Shown in pieces: positions 6,863 to 13,842 of a stretch of 15,096 bases of DNA. Position 1 is the first letter of the stretch, and every line of letters begins with the position of its first letter. Source of the stretch: Nitrospirota bacterium (GTDB lineage: Bacteria; Nitrospirota; Thermodesulfovibrionia; Thermodesulfovibrionales; JdFR-88). A program made the translations under genes and the position numbers. Under the pieces are notes generated by a model. It saw nothing but the letters and a program-made list of their open reading frames with translations, ran no database searches and was not told the DNA's origin. The DNA lies in NCBI GenBank assembly GCA_021819985.1, contig JAKAEG010000033.1, positions 1-15,096 of the forward strand. The letters run 5' to 3'.

Positions 6863-8017
6863 ATGCTTAAGCGCTATTTACTGGCACCTGGGCCTACACC
6901 GGTCCCCCCGGAGGTACTGCTCCGGATGGCCATGCCGATAATACATCACAGGGCTCCCGACTTTGTCCCTGTTTTCGAATCCGTAAAAAACAGGCTTAAA
7001 TGGCTCTATCAGACCCATAACGACACCCTTATCCTGACTTCAAGCGGCACCGGGGCGATGACCGCGAGCGTCAATAATTTCTTCAATACCGGCGATCACG
7101 TGGTCGTGGTAAACGGCGGTAAATTCGGTGAAAGATGGACAAAGATCTGCCAGGCCTACGGTCTTTCCGTCACGGAGATAACCGTGCCCTGGGGACACGC
7201 CATAAATCCGGCGGACGTGGCCGCCGCGCTTGAGAAGGACCCCGCTGTAAAGGCCGTTTTCATGCAGGCGGTCGAGACTTCCACGGGCGTCTACCATGAT
7301 GTGGAAGGCGTTGGCTCAGTTATAAAGAACAAGAAAGACGTGCTGTTTATTGTTGATGCGATAAGCGCGCTTGTCGCGCATGACCTCAAGGCCGATGCCT
7401 GGGGAGTGGACCTGATGGTCGGAGGCTCTCAAAAGGGCCTTATGCTTCCTCCTGGGCTTGCGTTTCTCAGTGTTTCCGAAAAGGCATGGGAAAAGGCCGA
7501 GGGCTCGAAGATGCCGCACTTCTATTTCAATCTGAAAAAAGAGCGTGAAGGCCTCAAGAAAAACTCGACCAATTTTACCCCTGCGGTCTCACTTATTGTG
7601 GGGCTCGACGCGGCGCTTGAGATGCTCGAAAAAGAAGGCCTCCAGGCCGTATTCGCCCGCCACGCAAGGCTCGCTCACGCAACGAGGCAGGCGGTTTCCG
7701 CAATGGGGCTTGAGATATACCCTTCGCAGTCACCCAGCAATTCCGTTACCGCCATAAAAGCCCCCGAAGGGGTGGACGGGCAGGAGATATACAAGACCTT
7801 GAGAGAGAAATACGGAATAACGGCGGCTGGCGGCCAGGACAAGCTTAAGGGGAAGGTCTTCCGCATCGCCCATTTGGGTTACGCAGGGACATTCGATGTC
7901 ATAACCGCCATAGCAGCGATCGAGATGACTCTCAAGGGCCTGGGGCATCCTGTGAAGCTTGGAAGCGGTGTGGGCGCGGCCGAGGAGATCCTTATAGAGA
8001 AAAGGACATCGTCATAA
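6863..8017 (+). CDS. Class-V PLP aminotransferase, probable phosphoserine or serine/alanine-glyoxylate-type transaminase
   Basis: A 384-residue fold-type I PLP enzyme of the alanine-glyoxylate/serine-pyruvate family. The LAPGPTPVP start (7-15) is typical. The PLP-contact aspartate is Asp165 (FIVDAISA) and the Schiff-base lysine is Lys191 in GGSQKG; SSGTGAM (60-66) is the phosphate-cup loop. Its stop overlaps the serA start by one base. In lineages lacking a classical SerC, enzymes of this family next to SerA are thought to convert phosphohydroxypyruvate to phosphoserine; this is inferred here from context, not from a specific residue. Serine-glyoxylate or aspartate-pyruvate activity remains possible. 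The ATG is the only usable start, since the nearby upstream in-frame codons include no ATG, GTG or TTG. The GGAGG site sits 14 nt upstream, longer than usual. It is the first gene of the aminotransferase-serA-purA unit. Confidence 0.9.
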   Translation: MLKRYLLAPGPTPVPPEVLLRMAMPIIHHRAPDFVPVFESVKNRLKWLYQTHNDTLILTSSGTGAMTASVNNFFNTGDHVVVVNGGKFGERWTKICQAYGLSVTEITVPWGHAINPADVAAALEKDPAVKAVFMQAVETSTGVYHDVEGVGSVIKNKKDVLFIVDAISALVAHDLKADAWGVDLMVGGSQKGLMLPPGLAFLSVSEKAWEKAEGSKMPHFYFNLKKEREGLKKNSTNFTPAVSLIVGLDAALEMLEKEGLQAVFARHARLAHATRQAVSAMGLEIYPSQSPSNSVTAIKAPEGVDGQEIYKTLREKYGITAAGGQDKLKGKVFRIAHLGYAGTFDVITAIAAIEMTLKGLGHPVKLGSGVGAAEEILIEKRTSS

Positions 8018-9597
8018 TGAAAAAAGTGCTGATAAGCGACAGCATCTCCCCAAAGGGAGTTGAGATATTAAAGAGCGCAGGGCTTGAGGTGGACGTTCAG
8101 ACGGGCCTGCCGCCGGAAGAACTCAAAAAAATAATAGGCGCATATCACGGGCTCGTGATAAGGAGCGCCACAAAGGTTACGGCGGACATCATCAGCGCGG
8201 CTGAAAACCTGAAGGTGATAGGCAGGGCCGGTTCCGGCCTTGACAACGTGGACAAGGCGGCCGCCACCCAGAAGGGCATAGTCGTGATGAACACGCCGGG
8301 CGGCAATACGATAACGACCGCCGAGCATGCGATGGCCCTGCTTTTTTCCGTCGCAAGGCTCATCCCCCAGGCCACGGGCAGCATGAGAAGTGGTTTATGG
8401 GAGAAAAAGAAGTTCATGGGCGTGGAATTGTTCGGAAAGACCCTGGGCATTGTCGGAATGGGCAATATCGGCGCTCAGGTTGCCAAAAAGGCCCTGGGGC
8501 TCGATATGAACGTTCTGTGCTACGACCCTTTCCTGAACGAGGAGAAGGCAAAGAGCCTTGGAGTACATTGCGTGGGGCTTGAGGAGCTTTGGAAGAGGGC
8601 CGATTTCATAACCCTGCACACTCCGCTCACGCCCGAGACCAAATACCTGGTGAACGCCAAGTCGATCGCGATGATGAAAGACGGGGTAAGAATAATCAAC
8701 TGCGCGAGGGGCGGGATAGTGAACGAGAAAGACCTCCTTGACGCCCTTAACTCCGGCAAGGTGGCCGGGGCCGCGCTTGACGTCTTCGAAAAAGAACCCC
8801 CCACTGACAACCCGCTTTGCACCATGGAAAAAGTGGTTTGCACGCCGCACCTTGGCGCCTCCACAAAAGAAGCGCAGGAAAATGTGGCCCTGGCGGTGGC
8901 CGAACAGGTGGCGGACTATCTGGTTGGCGGGATAATAAGAAACGCGGTAAATTTCCCCTCTATTCCGCCCGAACAGGTGCCGCTGCTCAGTCCGTATCTG
9001 AAACTGGCCGAGCGTATGGGCGGGTTTGCCTCCCAGGTGTTTGAATCCGGCATCAAGGAGATATCGATAGAGTACACGGGAGAGGCCTCCGGGCTGAACA
9101 CCGCGCCTGTTACAATAGCTGCGGTAAAAGGCCTTTTGTCCCCCATTATGGGGGAGACAGTGAATTTCGTAAACGCCCTTGTCATCGCCAAAGAGCGCGG
9201 CATAGAAATTAAAGAGACAAAGAGCAGCGATGCCGGGGACTACAGGAGCATGATCAGCCTGCGCATAAAAGGCGAGAAGGAAAGCTCCTCGATCAGCGGA
9301 ACAATCTTCAGCAAAAAAGACCCGAGGATAATAGAGGTGGACGGCGCCCCTGTGGAGATAATCCCCGAAGGCACGATGCTCTTCATGTATAACAATGACA
9401 GGCCGGGCCTTATAGGGGCCGTTGGCACCTTCCTGGGCAGCCACGGGATAAACATTGCGCGTATGTTCTTTGGCAGGGAGTCCGAAGGCGGCACGGCCAG
9501 ATCGGTGGTCAGCATCGACAGCCCGTTACAGCCGGAACTCATTGAAGAACTCAAGAAGATACCGAATATTTTGTCAGTCAGGCAGGTGGTCCTTTAA
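8017..9597 (+). CDS. serA: D-3-phosphoglycerate dehydrogenase (long form with ASB and ACT domains)
   Basis: Oxidises 3-phosphoglycerate to 3-phosphohydroxypyruvate with NAD+, the first step of serine synthesis. At 526 residues it is the long type found in Mycobacterium and Bacillus. The catalytic and NAD domains occupy residues 1-310, with Rossmann motif GMGNIG (147-152) and catalytic Arg231 (NCARGG), Glu260 (FEKEPP) and His278 (PHLGAST). An allosteric-substrate-binding domain (about 325-445) is followed by an ACT domain (about 453-526; NNDRPGLIGAVGTFLG), the usual site of serine feedback. ATG shares one base with the preceding aminotransferase stop (TAATG), and purA follows in the same way, so all three are translationally coupled. 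AAAGGA lies upstream of the start. The gene looks intact and the identification is secure; a hydroxypyruvate reductase role is unlikely because of the ASB-ACT tail. Confidence 0.96.
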   Translation: MKKVLISDSISPKGVEILKSAGLEVDVQTGLPPEELKKIIGAYHGLVIRSATKVTADIISAAENLKVIGRAGSGLDNVDKAAATQKGIVVMNTPGGNTITTAEHAMALLFSVARLIPQATGSMRSGLWEKKKFMGVELFGKTLGIVGMGNIGAQVAKKALGLDMNVLCYDPFLNEEKAKSLGVHCVGLEELWKRADFITLHTPLTPETKYLVNAKSIAMMKDGVRIINCARGGIVNEKDLLDALNSGKVAGAALDVFEKEPPTDNPLCTMEKVVCTPHLGASTKEAQENVALAVAEQVADYLVGGIIRNAVNFPSIPPEQVPLLSPYLKLAERMGGFASQVFESGIKEISIEYTGEASGLNTAPVTIAAVKGLLSPIMGETVNFVNALVIAKERGIEIKETKSSDAGDYRSMISLRIKGEKESSSISGTIFSKKDPRIIEVDGAPVEIIPEGTMLFMYNNDRPGLIGAVGTFLGSHGINIARMFFGRESEGGTARSVVSIDSPLQPELIEELKKIPNILSVRQVVL

Positions 9598-10886
9598 TGC
9601 CGGCCCTGGTTGTTGCCGGCGCCCAGTGGGGTGATGAAGGCAAAGGAAAACTCGTAGATCATCTGGCTAGGCAGGCCCACGTGGTGGCGCGCTATCAGGG
9701 CGGGCACAACGCGGGCCATACCGTTGTAATAAACGATGAGAAATTCGTTCTGCACCTGATACCCTCCGGGGTCCTCCACGAAGGGAAGCTCTGCGTAATA
9801 GGAAACGGCGTCGTGATAGACCCCGCCTGCCTCATCGAGGAGATGGACGGCCTGATCAACCGCGGTGTGAAGATAGGCGAAAACCTCCTTATCTCGGAAA
9901 ACGCCCATCTCATAATGCCTTATCATATGGCGCTTGAATCGGCCAGCGAATCCAGCATGGGCAAAAAAGCGATAGGCACCACGGGGCGAGGCATCGGCCT
10001 GGCCTACATGGACAAGATGGCCCGCACCGGCATAAGGATGCTGGACATACTGGACCCCAAACTGTTCAGAGAGAGGCTCAGGCCGGCACTGGACAATGCC
10101 AACCGCCTACTTGACGCGCTCTACGGGGCCCCGGCATTCGAGCTTGAAGAGGTGTTCGAAAAATATACCGGCTTTGCCGAAAGACTGAAAAAGCATATCG
10201 GAAACGCCGGGTTCGTTCTGAACAAAGCGCTTCGCGAAGGCAGAAACGTGCTTATCGAGGGGGCGCAGGGCACGCTGCTTGATATTGACCACGGCACTTA
10301 CCCCTATGTCACATCCTCAAACGCTTCGGCTGGCGGGGCCTGCACCGGTCTTGGCATCGGCCCAACAATGATCGACGCCGCCATGGGCGTTGTAAAAGCA
10401 TATACCACCCGTGTCGGAAACGGCCCGTTCCCCACCGAGCTTGAAGATGAGCTGGGAGAATGCCTGAGGGAAAAAGGCGGGGAGTACGGAGCTACTACAG
10501 GAAGGCCCAGAAGATGCGGATGGCTCGACATCGTGGCGCTGGACCATGCGGTGCGCGTCAACGGCTTGAGCGGATTTGCCCTGACCAAGCTCGATATCCT
10601 TGACGGCCTGGATACCATAAAGGTCTGCACTGCCTACAGACTTGACGGCGTGACAACCAGAGAGTTCCCGCCGGATGCGGCAACCCTCGAACGCTGCCAG
10701 CCGGTTTATGAGGAACTGAAAGGTTGGAAAGACAGCACCTCCGGAATAAAGAAATTGAGCGATCTGCCCGTGAACGCCAGAAAATATATCGAATGGATCG
10801 AACAGAGGCTCGGCATCGGCGCTGACATGATCTCCACCGGGCAAAGAAGAGACGAACTGATAATAGTCAAAGAAAACTTCCGTTAA
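9597..10886 (+). CDS. purA: Adenylosuccinate synthetase
   Basis: Makes adenylosuccinate from IMP, aspartate and GTP, the first committed step to AMP. The 429 residues match the family length. The GTP/IMP motif GAQWGDEGKGK lies at 8-18 with catalytic Asp13, and QGGHNAGH gives His41; both numbers coincide with the E. coli enzyme. Further family motifs visible are IGTTGRGIG (about 130), EGAQGTLLDIDHGTYPYVT (about 222-240) and GATTGRPRRCGW. The start overlaps the serA stop by one base, with AGGTGG just upstream. It is the last gene of the aminotransferase-serA-purA set; purA and serA share no substrate, so coupling may simply reflect growth-linked demand. Repeat copy B begins 22 bp after the stop. 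A 12-bp motif at the gene's end (10869-10880) is repeated exactly at 10895-10906. Confidence 0.97.
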   Translation: MPALVVAGAQWGDEGKGKLVDHLARQAHVVARYQGGHNAGHTVVINDEKFVLHLIPSGVLHEGKLCVIGNGVVIDPACLIEEMDGLINRGVKIGENLLISENAHLIMPYHMALESASESSMGKKAIGTTGRGIGLAYMDKMARTGIRMLDILDPKLFRERLRPALDNANRLLDALYGAPAFELEEVFEKYTGFAERLKKHIGNAGFVLNKALREGRNVLIEGAQGTLLDIDHGTYPYVTSSNASAGGACTGLGIGPTMIDAAMGVVKAYTTRVGNGPFPTELEDELGECLREKGGEYGATTGRPRRCGWLDIVALDHAVRVNGLSGFALTKLDILDGLDTIKVCTAYRLDGVTTREFPPDAATLERCQPVYEELKGWKDSTSGIKKLSDLPVNARKYIEWIEQRLGIGADMISTGQRRDELIIVKENFR

Positions 10887-10907
10887 TTTTTTTTAAAGAA
10901 AACTTCG

Positions 10908-11228
10908 GGACCTGCCTCAAAATTGATTTCGAAGCGAAAGAGAGCGGAAATTGTGGCAGACAATCTCTTCTGGACAGGGGAGAAAAGGGGAAATCGCCCC
11001 GAGGCGCAACGGCAAAATGGATTCCCGCTTACGACATGCGGGAATGACTTCATAAGACTTAAGACGTCATGCCCGAGGACCTTCTTAATCGGGCATCCAC
11101 TTTGAATCACTTATTCCTCTCGGCCGGACAGTCAGAGTTGCCCCCACGACGATTTCCCTTTACGACGCCGTATGCCGCGATTTTCTTAAAAGCCTCTTGC
11201 AGCCGGAAGCAATTTTGAGACAGGTTCT
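10908..11228 (+). repeat. Inverted-repeat element, copy B (long form, ~321 bp)
   Basis: Fills nearly all of the 348-bp gap between purA and comF. The ends are ggacctgcctcaaaattg (10908-10925) and caattttgagacaggttct (11210-11228), inverted repeats that match at about 16 of 18 positions. The same two-hairpin core as in copies A and C lies in the middle: attcccgc-N9-gcgggaat (11021-11045) and atgcccga-N12-tcgggcat (11069-11096). About 90-110 bp of extra unique sequence flanks the core on each side, making this copy twice as long as the others. The short open frames here (60-75 codons) encode unconvincing peptides and are interrupted by the hairpins. The right end lies six bases before the comF start and may supply its ribosome-binding site. 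The 21 bases between the purA stop and the element are T/A-rich. Confidence 0.8.
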
Positions 11229-11234
11229 AAGGGC

Positions 11235-11948
11235 ATGGCTTTTATAACCGGGGCCTTTAACGCGTTTCTGAACGGTTTTTTCCCCGCAAGCTGTCCGCAT
11301 TGCGGCCTGTCCTCGAAGTATCCCCGGTACTCCCCGTTCTGCTCTGATTGCTGGCAGGAACTGAAAATCTCCGCCTACAATGGGCCTTCCTGCAAAATAT
11401 GCGGCGAGCCGTTCGAATCAGAGCATGGCACTGTCTGCGGGGAATGCCTGAAGGACAGACCGGCATTTGCCAGGGTCTATGCATACGGTCTTTTCGAGGG
11501 CGTTTTAAAAGAGGCGATCCACAGCTATAAATTCGGAGCCATACGCAGGCTCTCAGCCCCCCTTTCAGAGCTTCTCTTGTCCCTTGAACTTCCAGCCGTG
11601 GATGCGGTGACTTCCGTGCCCCTTTCCAAAAAAAGGCTGCTCGAACGCGGGTTCAACCAAAGCATGCTTGTCGGCAAGGAGATAGCCCGGATATCAGGGG
11701 CAGAACTACTTCCTCATGCTCTTAAAAAAGTTAAGGACACGCCGCCCCAGGCCGAATTGAACAGGAAAGAACGCGTCCTGAACCTGAAGGGCGCGTTTGC
11801 TTGCGGGGGCGAAGTGGAAGGCAAAACGGTCCTCCTCATAGACGACGTGATCACCACCGGGACAACCGCCAGGGAGTGCTCAAAGGCGCTTGTGAAGGCG
11901 GGGGCCAAAGAGGTCTGTGTGGCCGCGCTTGCCAGGACAAAAAAATAG
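11235..11948 (+). CDS. comF: ComF family phosphoribosyltransferase-like protein
   Basis: A ComF/GntX-type protein of 237 residues. The N-terminus carries two zinc-ribbon-like pairs, Cys20/Cys23 with Cys36/Cys39 and Cys53/Cys56 with Cys68/Cys71, followed by the ComF linker (SYKFGAIRRL) and a type-I phosphoribosyltransferase domain with RLLERGFNQS (about 134-143) and PRPP loop VLLIDDVITTGTT (199-211). ComF is needed for DNA uptake during transformation in Bacillus and Haemophilus and acts in the cytoplasm with ComFA/PriA-like helicases; the function in this organism is inference. The ATG lies only 6 bp after repeat copy B. The AAGGG next to it is too close to act well, so gacagg inside the repeat end is the better candidate. 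The TAG stop touches the first base of repeat copy C. No other competence gene is adjacent. Confidence 0.92.
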   Translation: MAFITGAFNAFLNGFFPASCPHCGLSSKYPRYSPFCSDCWQELKISAYNGPSCKICGEPFESEHGTVCGECLKDRPAFARVYAYGLFEGVLKEAIHSYKFGAIRRLSAPLSELLLSLELPAVDAVTSVPLSKKRLLERGFNQSMLVGKEIARISGAELLPHALKKVKDTPPQAELNRKERVLNLKGAFACGGEVEGKTVLLIDDVITTGTTARECSKALVKAGAKEVCVAALARTKK

Positions 11949-12109
11949 GACCTGTCTCAAAATCTGGATTCTATGAAACTTGTAAAAATGGATTCCCGCC
12001 TGCGCGGGAATGACGTCAAAAAGCACTGAAATATTCTAAAAAATGACGTCATGCCCGAGGACCTTAATCGGGCATCCACGTTAAAAAAAATGATTTTGGA
12101 ATAGATTCC
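11948..12109 (+). repeat. Inverted-repeat element, copy C (~162 bp, two internal hairpins)
   Basis: Begins at the last base of the comF stop codon. Left end ggacctgtctcaaaatc (11948-11964) is partly complementary to the right end gattttggaatagattcc (12092-12109), which has drifted. Internal hairpins are attcccgc-ctgc-gcgggaat (11992-12011, again the 20-bp dRS3 pattern) and atgcccga-N9-tcgggcat (12051-12075). The sequence closely follows copy A from end to end and is in the same orientation on the plus strand. Because it directly follows comF, its hairpins are likely to be in the comF message and could act as a terminator-like or RNA-processing structure. No open reading frame is present. The remaining 74 bp to the next gene contain a 12-bp palindrome (12108-12119) and a promoter candidate. 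Confidence 0.85.
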
Positions 12110-12147
12110 GGCATGCCGGCAAAAAAATAGAGAAAAGCTTGAAAAAC

Positions 12148-12177
12148 TTTACATTTCGCCCTTAAATCAATTATCTT
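12148..12177 (+). promoter_or_regulatory. Candidate sigma-70 promoter for the PHP gene, leaderless arrangement
   Basis: TTTACA (12148-12153) and TATCTT (12172-12177) are 18 bp apart. The ATG of the PHP gene begins six bases after the -10 hexamer, so the expected transcription start coincides with the start codon. No Shine-Dalgarno sequence precedes that ATG, which agrees with a leaderless message. Prediction from sequence only. Confidence 0.45.
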
Positions 12178-12183
12178 CATTAG

Positions 12184-12855
12184 ATGATCGATTTGCACAC
12201 GCATACGCTTTTAAGCGACGGGGAGCTTCTGCCTTTCGAGCTTGTCAGGCGGGCCGTCGCCAAGGGGTACAAAGCCATAGGTATAACGGACCACGTGGAC
12301 GCCTCCAATATAGACGATGTAATACCCAGGACCGTAAAAGCGGTGCGCAGACTGAAGGGGCTCGTGCCCATAGAGATAGTGCCGGGGGCCGAGATAACTC
12401 ACGCTCCTCCGGAGCTGATAAAAGAGCTTGTGAAAGAGGCAAGAGAGCTTGGAGCCTGCCTTGTAATTGTCCATGGAGAGACACTTGCCGAGCCTGTGCC
12501 TGAAGGCGTCAACCGCGCAGCCATAGAAGCAGGGGCCGACGTCCTGGCCCATCCCGGCCTGATAAGCATCGAAGACGTCATGTACGCCAAAGAAAAATCC
12601 GTTGCCCTTGAGATCACCGCAAGGAAAGGCCACTCGATCTCAAACGGCCATGTGGCCAAGGCGGCAATAAAATTCGGCGCGCTGTTGGTCATCAACACGG
12701 ATTCCCACGGCCCGGATGATCTCATAACCAGGCAGCAGGCTGAAAATGTACTGCTGGGGGCGGGCATCGGGAAAGAAAGAGTATCCATGGTTTTTGAAAC
12801 ATCCAGAAATATATTTGAAAAGGCAATTAGGAGGATGGGATGCCCCGGACAATAA
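12184..12855 (+). CDS. PHP-domain phosphoesterase (histidinol-phosphatase-like)
   Basis: A compact 223-residue PHP-superfamily metal-dependent hydrolase. The metal ligands appear in the usual order: HTHTLLSDG (His5, His7, Asp12), GITDH (His37), the GAE glutamate (about 69), VHGE (His96), AHPG (His122) and TDSH (Asp and His about 192-194). The family includes histidinol phosphate phosphatases, the PHP domain of PolX and DNA polymerases, and other phosphoesterases. Substrate cannot be fixed from sequence, and no his genes lie nearby. Given the adjacent serA and aminotransferase and the absence of serB, phosphoserine is a speculative alternative. There is no ribosome-binding site, but a promoter is placed for a leaderless transcript. 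The conserved HTH motif at residues 5-7 requires this start. The stop lies 16 bp inside the next gene. Confidence 0.9.
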   Translation: MIDLHTHTLLSDGELLPFELVRRAVAKGYKAIGITDHVDASNIDDVIPRTVKAVRRLKGLVPIEIVPGAEITHAPPELIKELVKEARELGACLVIVHGETLAEPVPEGVNRAAIEAGADVLAHPGLISIEDVMYAKEKSVALEITARKGHSISNGHVAKAAIKFGALLVINTDSHGPDDLITRQQAENVLLGAGIGKERVSMVFETSRNIFEKAIRRMGCPGQ

Positions 12856-13598
12856 AAAAGAGAGCACCAAAAGAAACAAAAAAAGAAGTCCCTGTTTATG
12901 AAGAACTCAAGGAAACAATAGCGGAGCGCCAGAAATCGCTCGTTAAGATCTCGGTAATTGTACTTATAATAGTGGCACTGGCCGCCGGTATCTATTTATA
13001 TCATAGCAGCACCGTACGCCAGGCGAACGACAACAATGCCAAGGGGTACAGTATCTATTACGGCCTCTCGGCGGAAGCGCCCGCCTCGATCCAGCAGAGA
13101 TACAGCCTTGCGTTGTCGGATTTTCAGAAGGCCTATGACGCTAAAAAATCGGCCTATTCCCTGTATTACATCGGGGCATCGCAGTATGCGCTTGGCCAGT
13201 ACGCGCCAGCCATCAACACCATGAAGCAGGTTTATGAAAATTATCCCGGAGACGCTGAGTTCGTACCGCTGAGCCTTTACAAGTCGGCCATGGCGGCGCT
13301 CAAAATGGGGAAGCCTGACGATGCGCTCAAATATCTTTCCATGATGGAGAGTTCCCAATACGATTCGCTTAAGGACATGGCTTATTACGAGGATGCCGGG
13401 ATACTTGAGTCCATGGGCAAAAAAGACGAGGCCAACAGGAAGATAGACGACCTTATCAGGGCGTTCCCGCAGTCGCAATACGCCATGGACTTCAAGGCCC
13501 AGCGCGAGGCACAAACAGGAGCAAAAGCCCCCCAAACGCCAACGGCCGCGCCGCCCGCAACGGGCAAAGCGCCAATTGGCAAACAGAATAAAAAATAG
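12840..13598 (+). CDS. Membrane-anchored TPR protein
   Basis: A 252-residue protein with a basic cytoplasmic N-terminus (1-34, Lys/Arg/Glu rich), one transmembrane segment at about 35-54 (VKISVIVLIIVALAAGIYLY), and a periplasmic part with three or so TPR-like helical repeats: about 85-120, 121-155 and 177-210, with motifs such as YIGASQYALGQYAPAI and LESMGKKDEANRKI. The tail (about 226-252) is rich in Pro, Ala and Lys and probably disordered. The single-pass topology with periplasmic TPRs resembles E. coli YfgM, a SecYEG-associated chaperone, but homology is not claimed. The start is well supported by AGGAGG (12829-12834), 5 nt upstream and inside the PHP gene, so translation is coupled to it. 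A strong palindromic terminator follows. Function is otherwise unknown. Confidence 0.85.
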   Translation: MPRTIKKRAPKETKKEVPVYEELKETIAERQKSLVKISVIVLIIVALAAGIYLYHSSTVRQANDNNAKGYSIYYGLSAEAPASIQQRYSLALSDFQKAYDAKKSAYSLYYIGASQYALGQYAPAINTMKQVYENYPGDAEFVPLSLYKSAMAALKMGKPDDALKYLSMMESSQYDSLKDMAYYEDAGILESMGKKDEANRKIDDLIRAFPQSQYAMDFKAQREAQTGAKAPQTPTAAPPATGKAPIGKQNKK

Positions 13599-13622
13599 AG
13601 ATTAAAACCTCACATCTGATTT

Positions 13623-13664
13623 AAATGAAAAGAGCCCGGCTTTAAAGCCGGGCTCTTTTCATTT
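13623..13664. terminator. Bidirectional intrinsic terminator, perfect 42-bp palindrome
   Basis: A perfect 42-bp palindrome with a GC-rich inner arm (agagcccggcttt) and A/T-rich outer arms, giving a U-run on either strand. It lies 25 bp after the TPR gene stop and so ends the PHP-TPR transcript. It also lies on the 3' side of the convergent minus-strand transglycosylase gene, 179 bp beyond that gene's stop, and could end that message too. Confidence 0.93.
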
Positions 13665-13676
13665 TTCTCCTCAATT

Positions 13677-13796
13677 ATGCGAACTTCTGCCCGAAACCAT
13701 CTCAAGGCGGAATGGCTCTGCGTTAGAAGAACCCTGGACGTGATTCAGAAAAAATTTAAGCTCCCTGAAAATGCGATGCAAAAAACAAGTCCGTGA
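13677..13796 (+). pseudogene. Possible 39-codon Mop/TOBE-like remnant
   Basis: A short open frame after the terminator starts MRTSARNHLKAEW. The SARNxLK motif at residues 4-9 resembles the beginning of molybdopterin/molybdate-binding (Mop) domains, which usually start near M-K-x-S-A-R-N-x-L-K-G. After about residue 12 the resemblance stops and the frame ends at residue 39, whereas a Mop domain is about 65-70 residues. There is no ribosome-binding site and the terminator lies immediately upstream. It may be a decayed Mop gene or chance; support is weak. Nothing else was recognised in the 13665-13842 gap. Confidence 0.2.
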
Positions 13797-13842
13797 ATAC
13801 TAAGCGCGGGGCGATTTACGGGGCGTTAAAAAACTTCTTTTT

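Noticed and set aside
8395..9444. 349-codon minus-strand open frame opposite serA
   Set aside because: The serA gene is complete with all catalytic residues; the opposite frame is a by-product of GC-rich codon use.
10883..11110. Small open frames on both strands inside repeat copy B
   Set aside because: They run through the hairpins and terminal repeats, lack ribosome-binding sites and have low-complexity, unrecognisable products.
1603..12109. CRISPR-like interpretation of the repeats
   Set aside because: The three repeats are kilobases apart and about 160-320 bp long, with no regular spacers and no cas genes.
13806..13826. Direct repeat of a cggggcg-like heptamer after the transglycosylase gene
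   Set aside because: Two short copies only, with no hairpin and no link to a known element; chance is enough to explain it.
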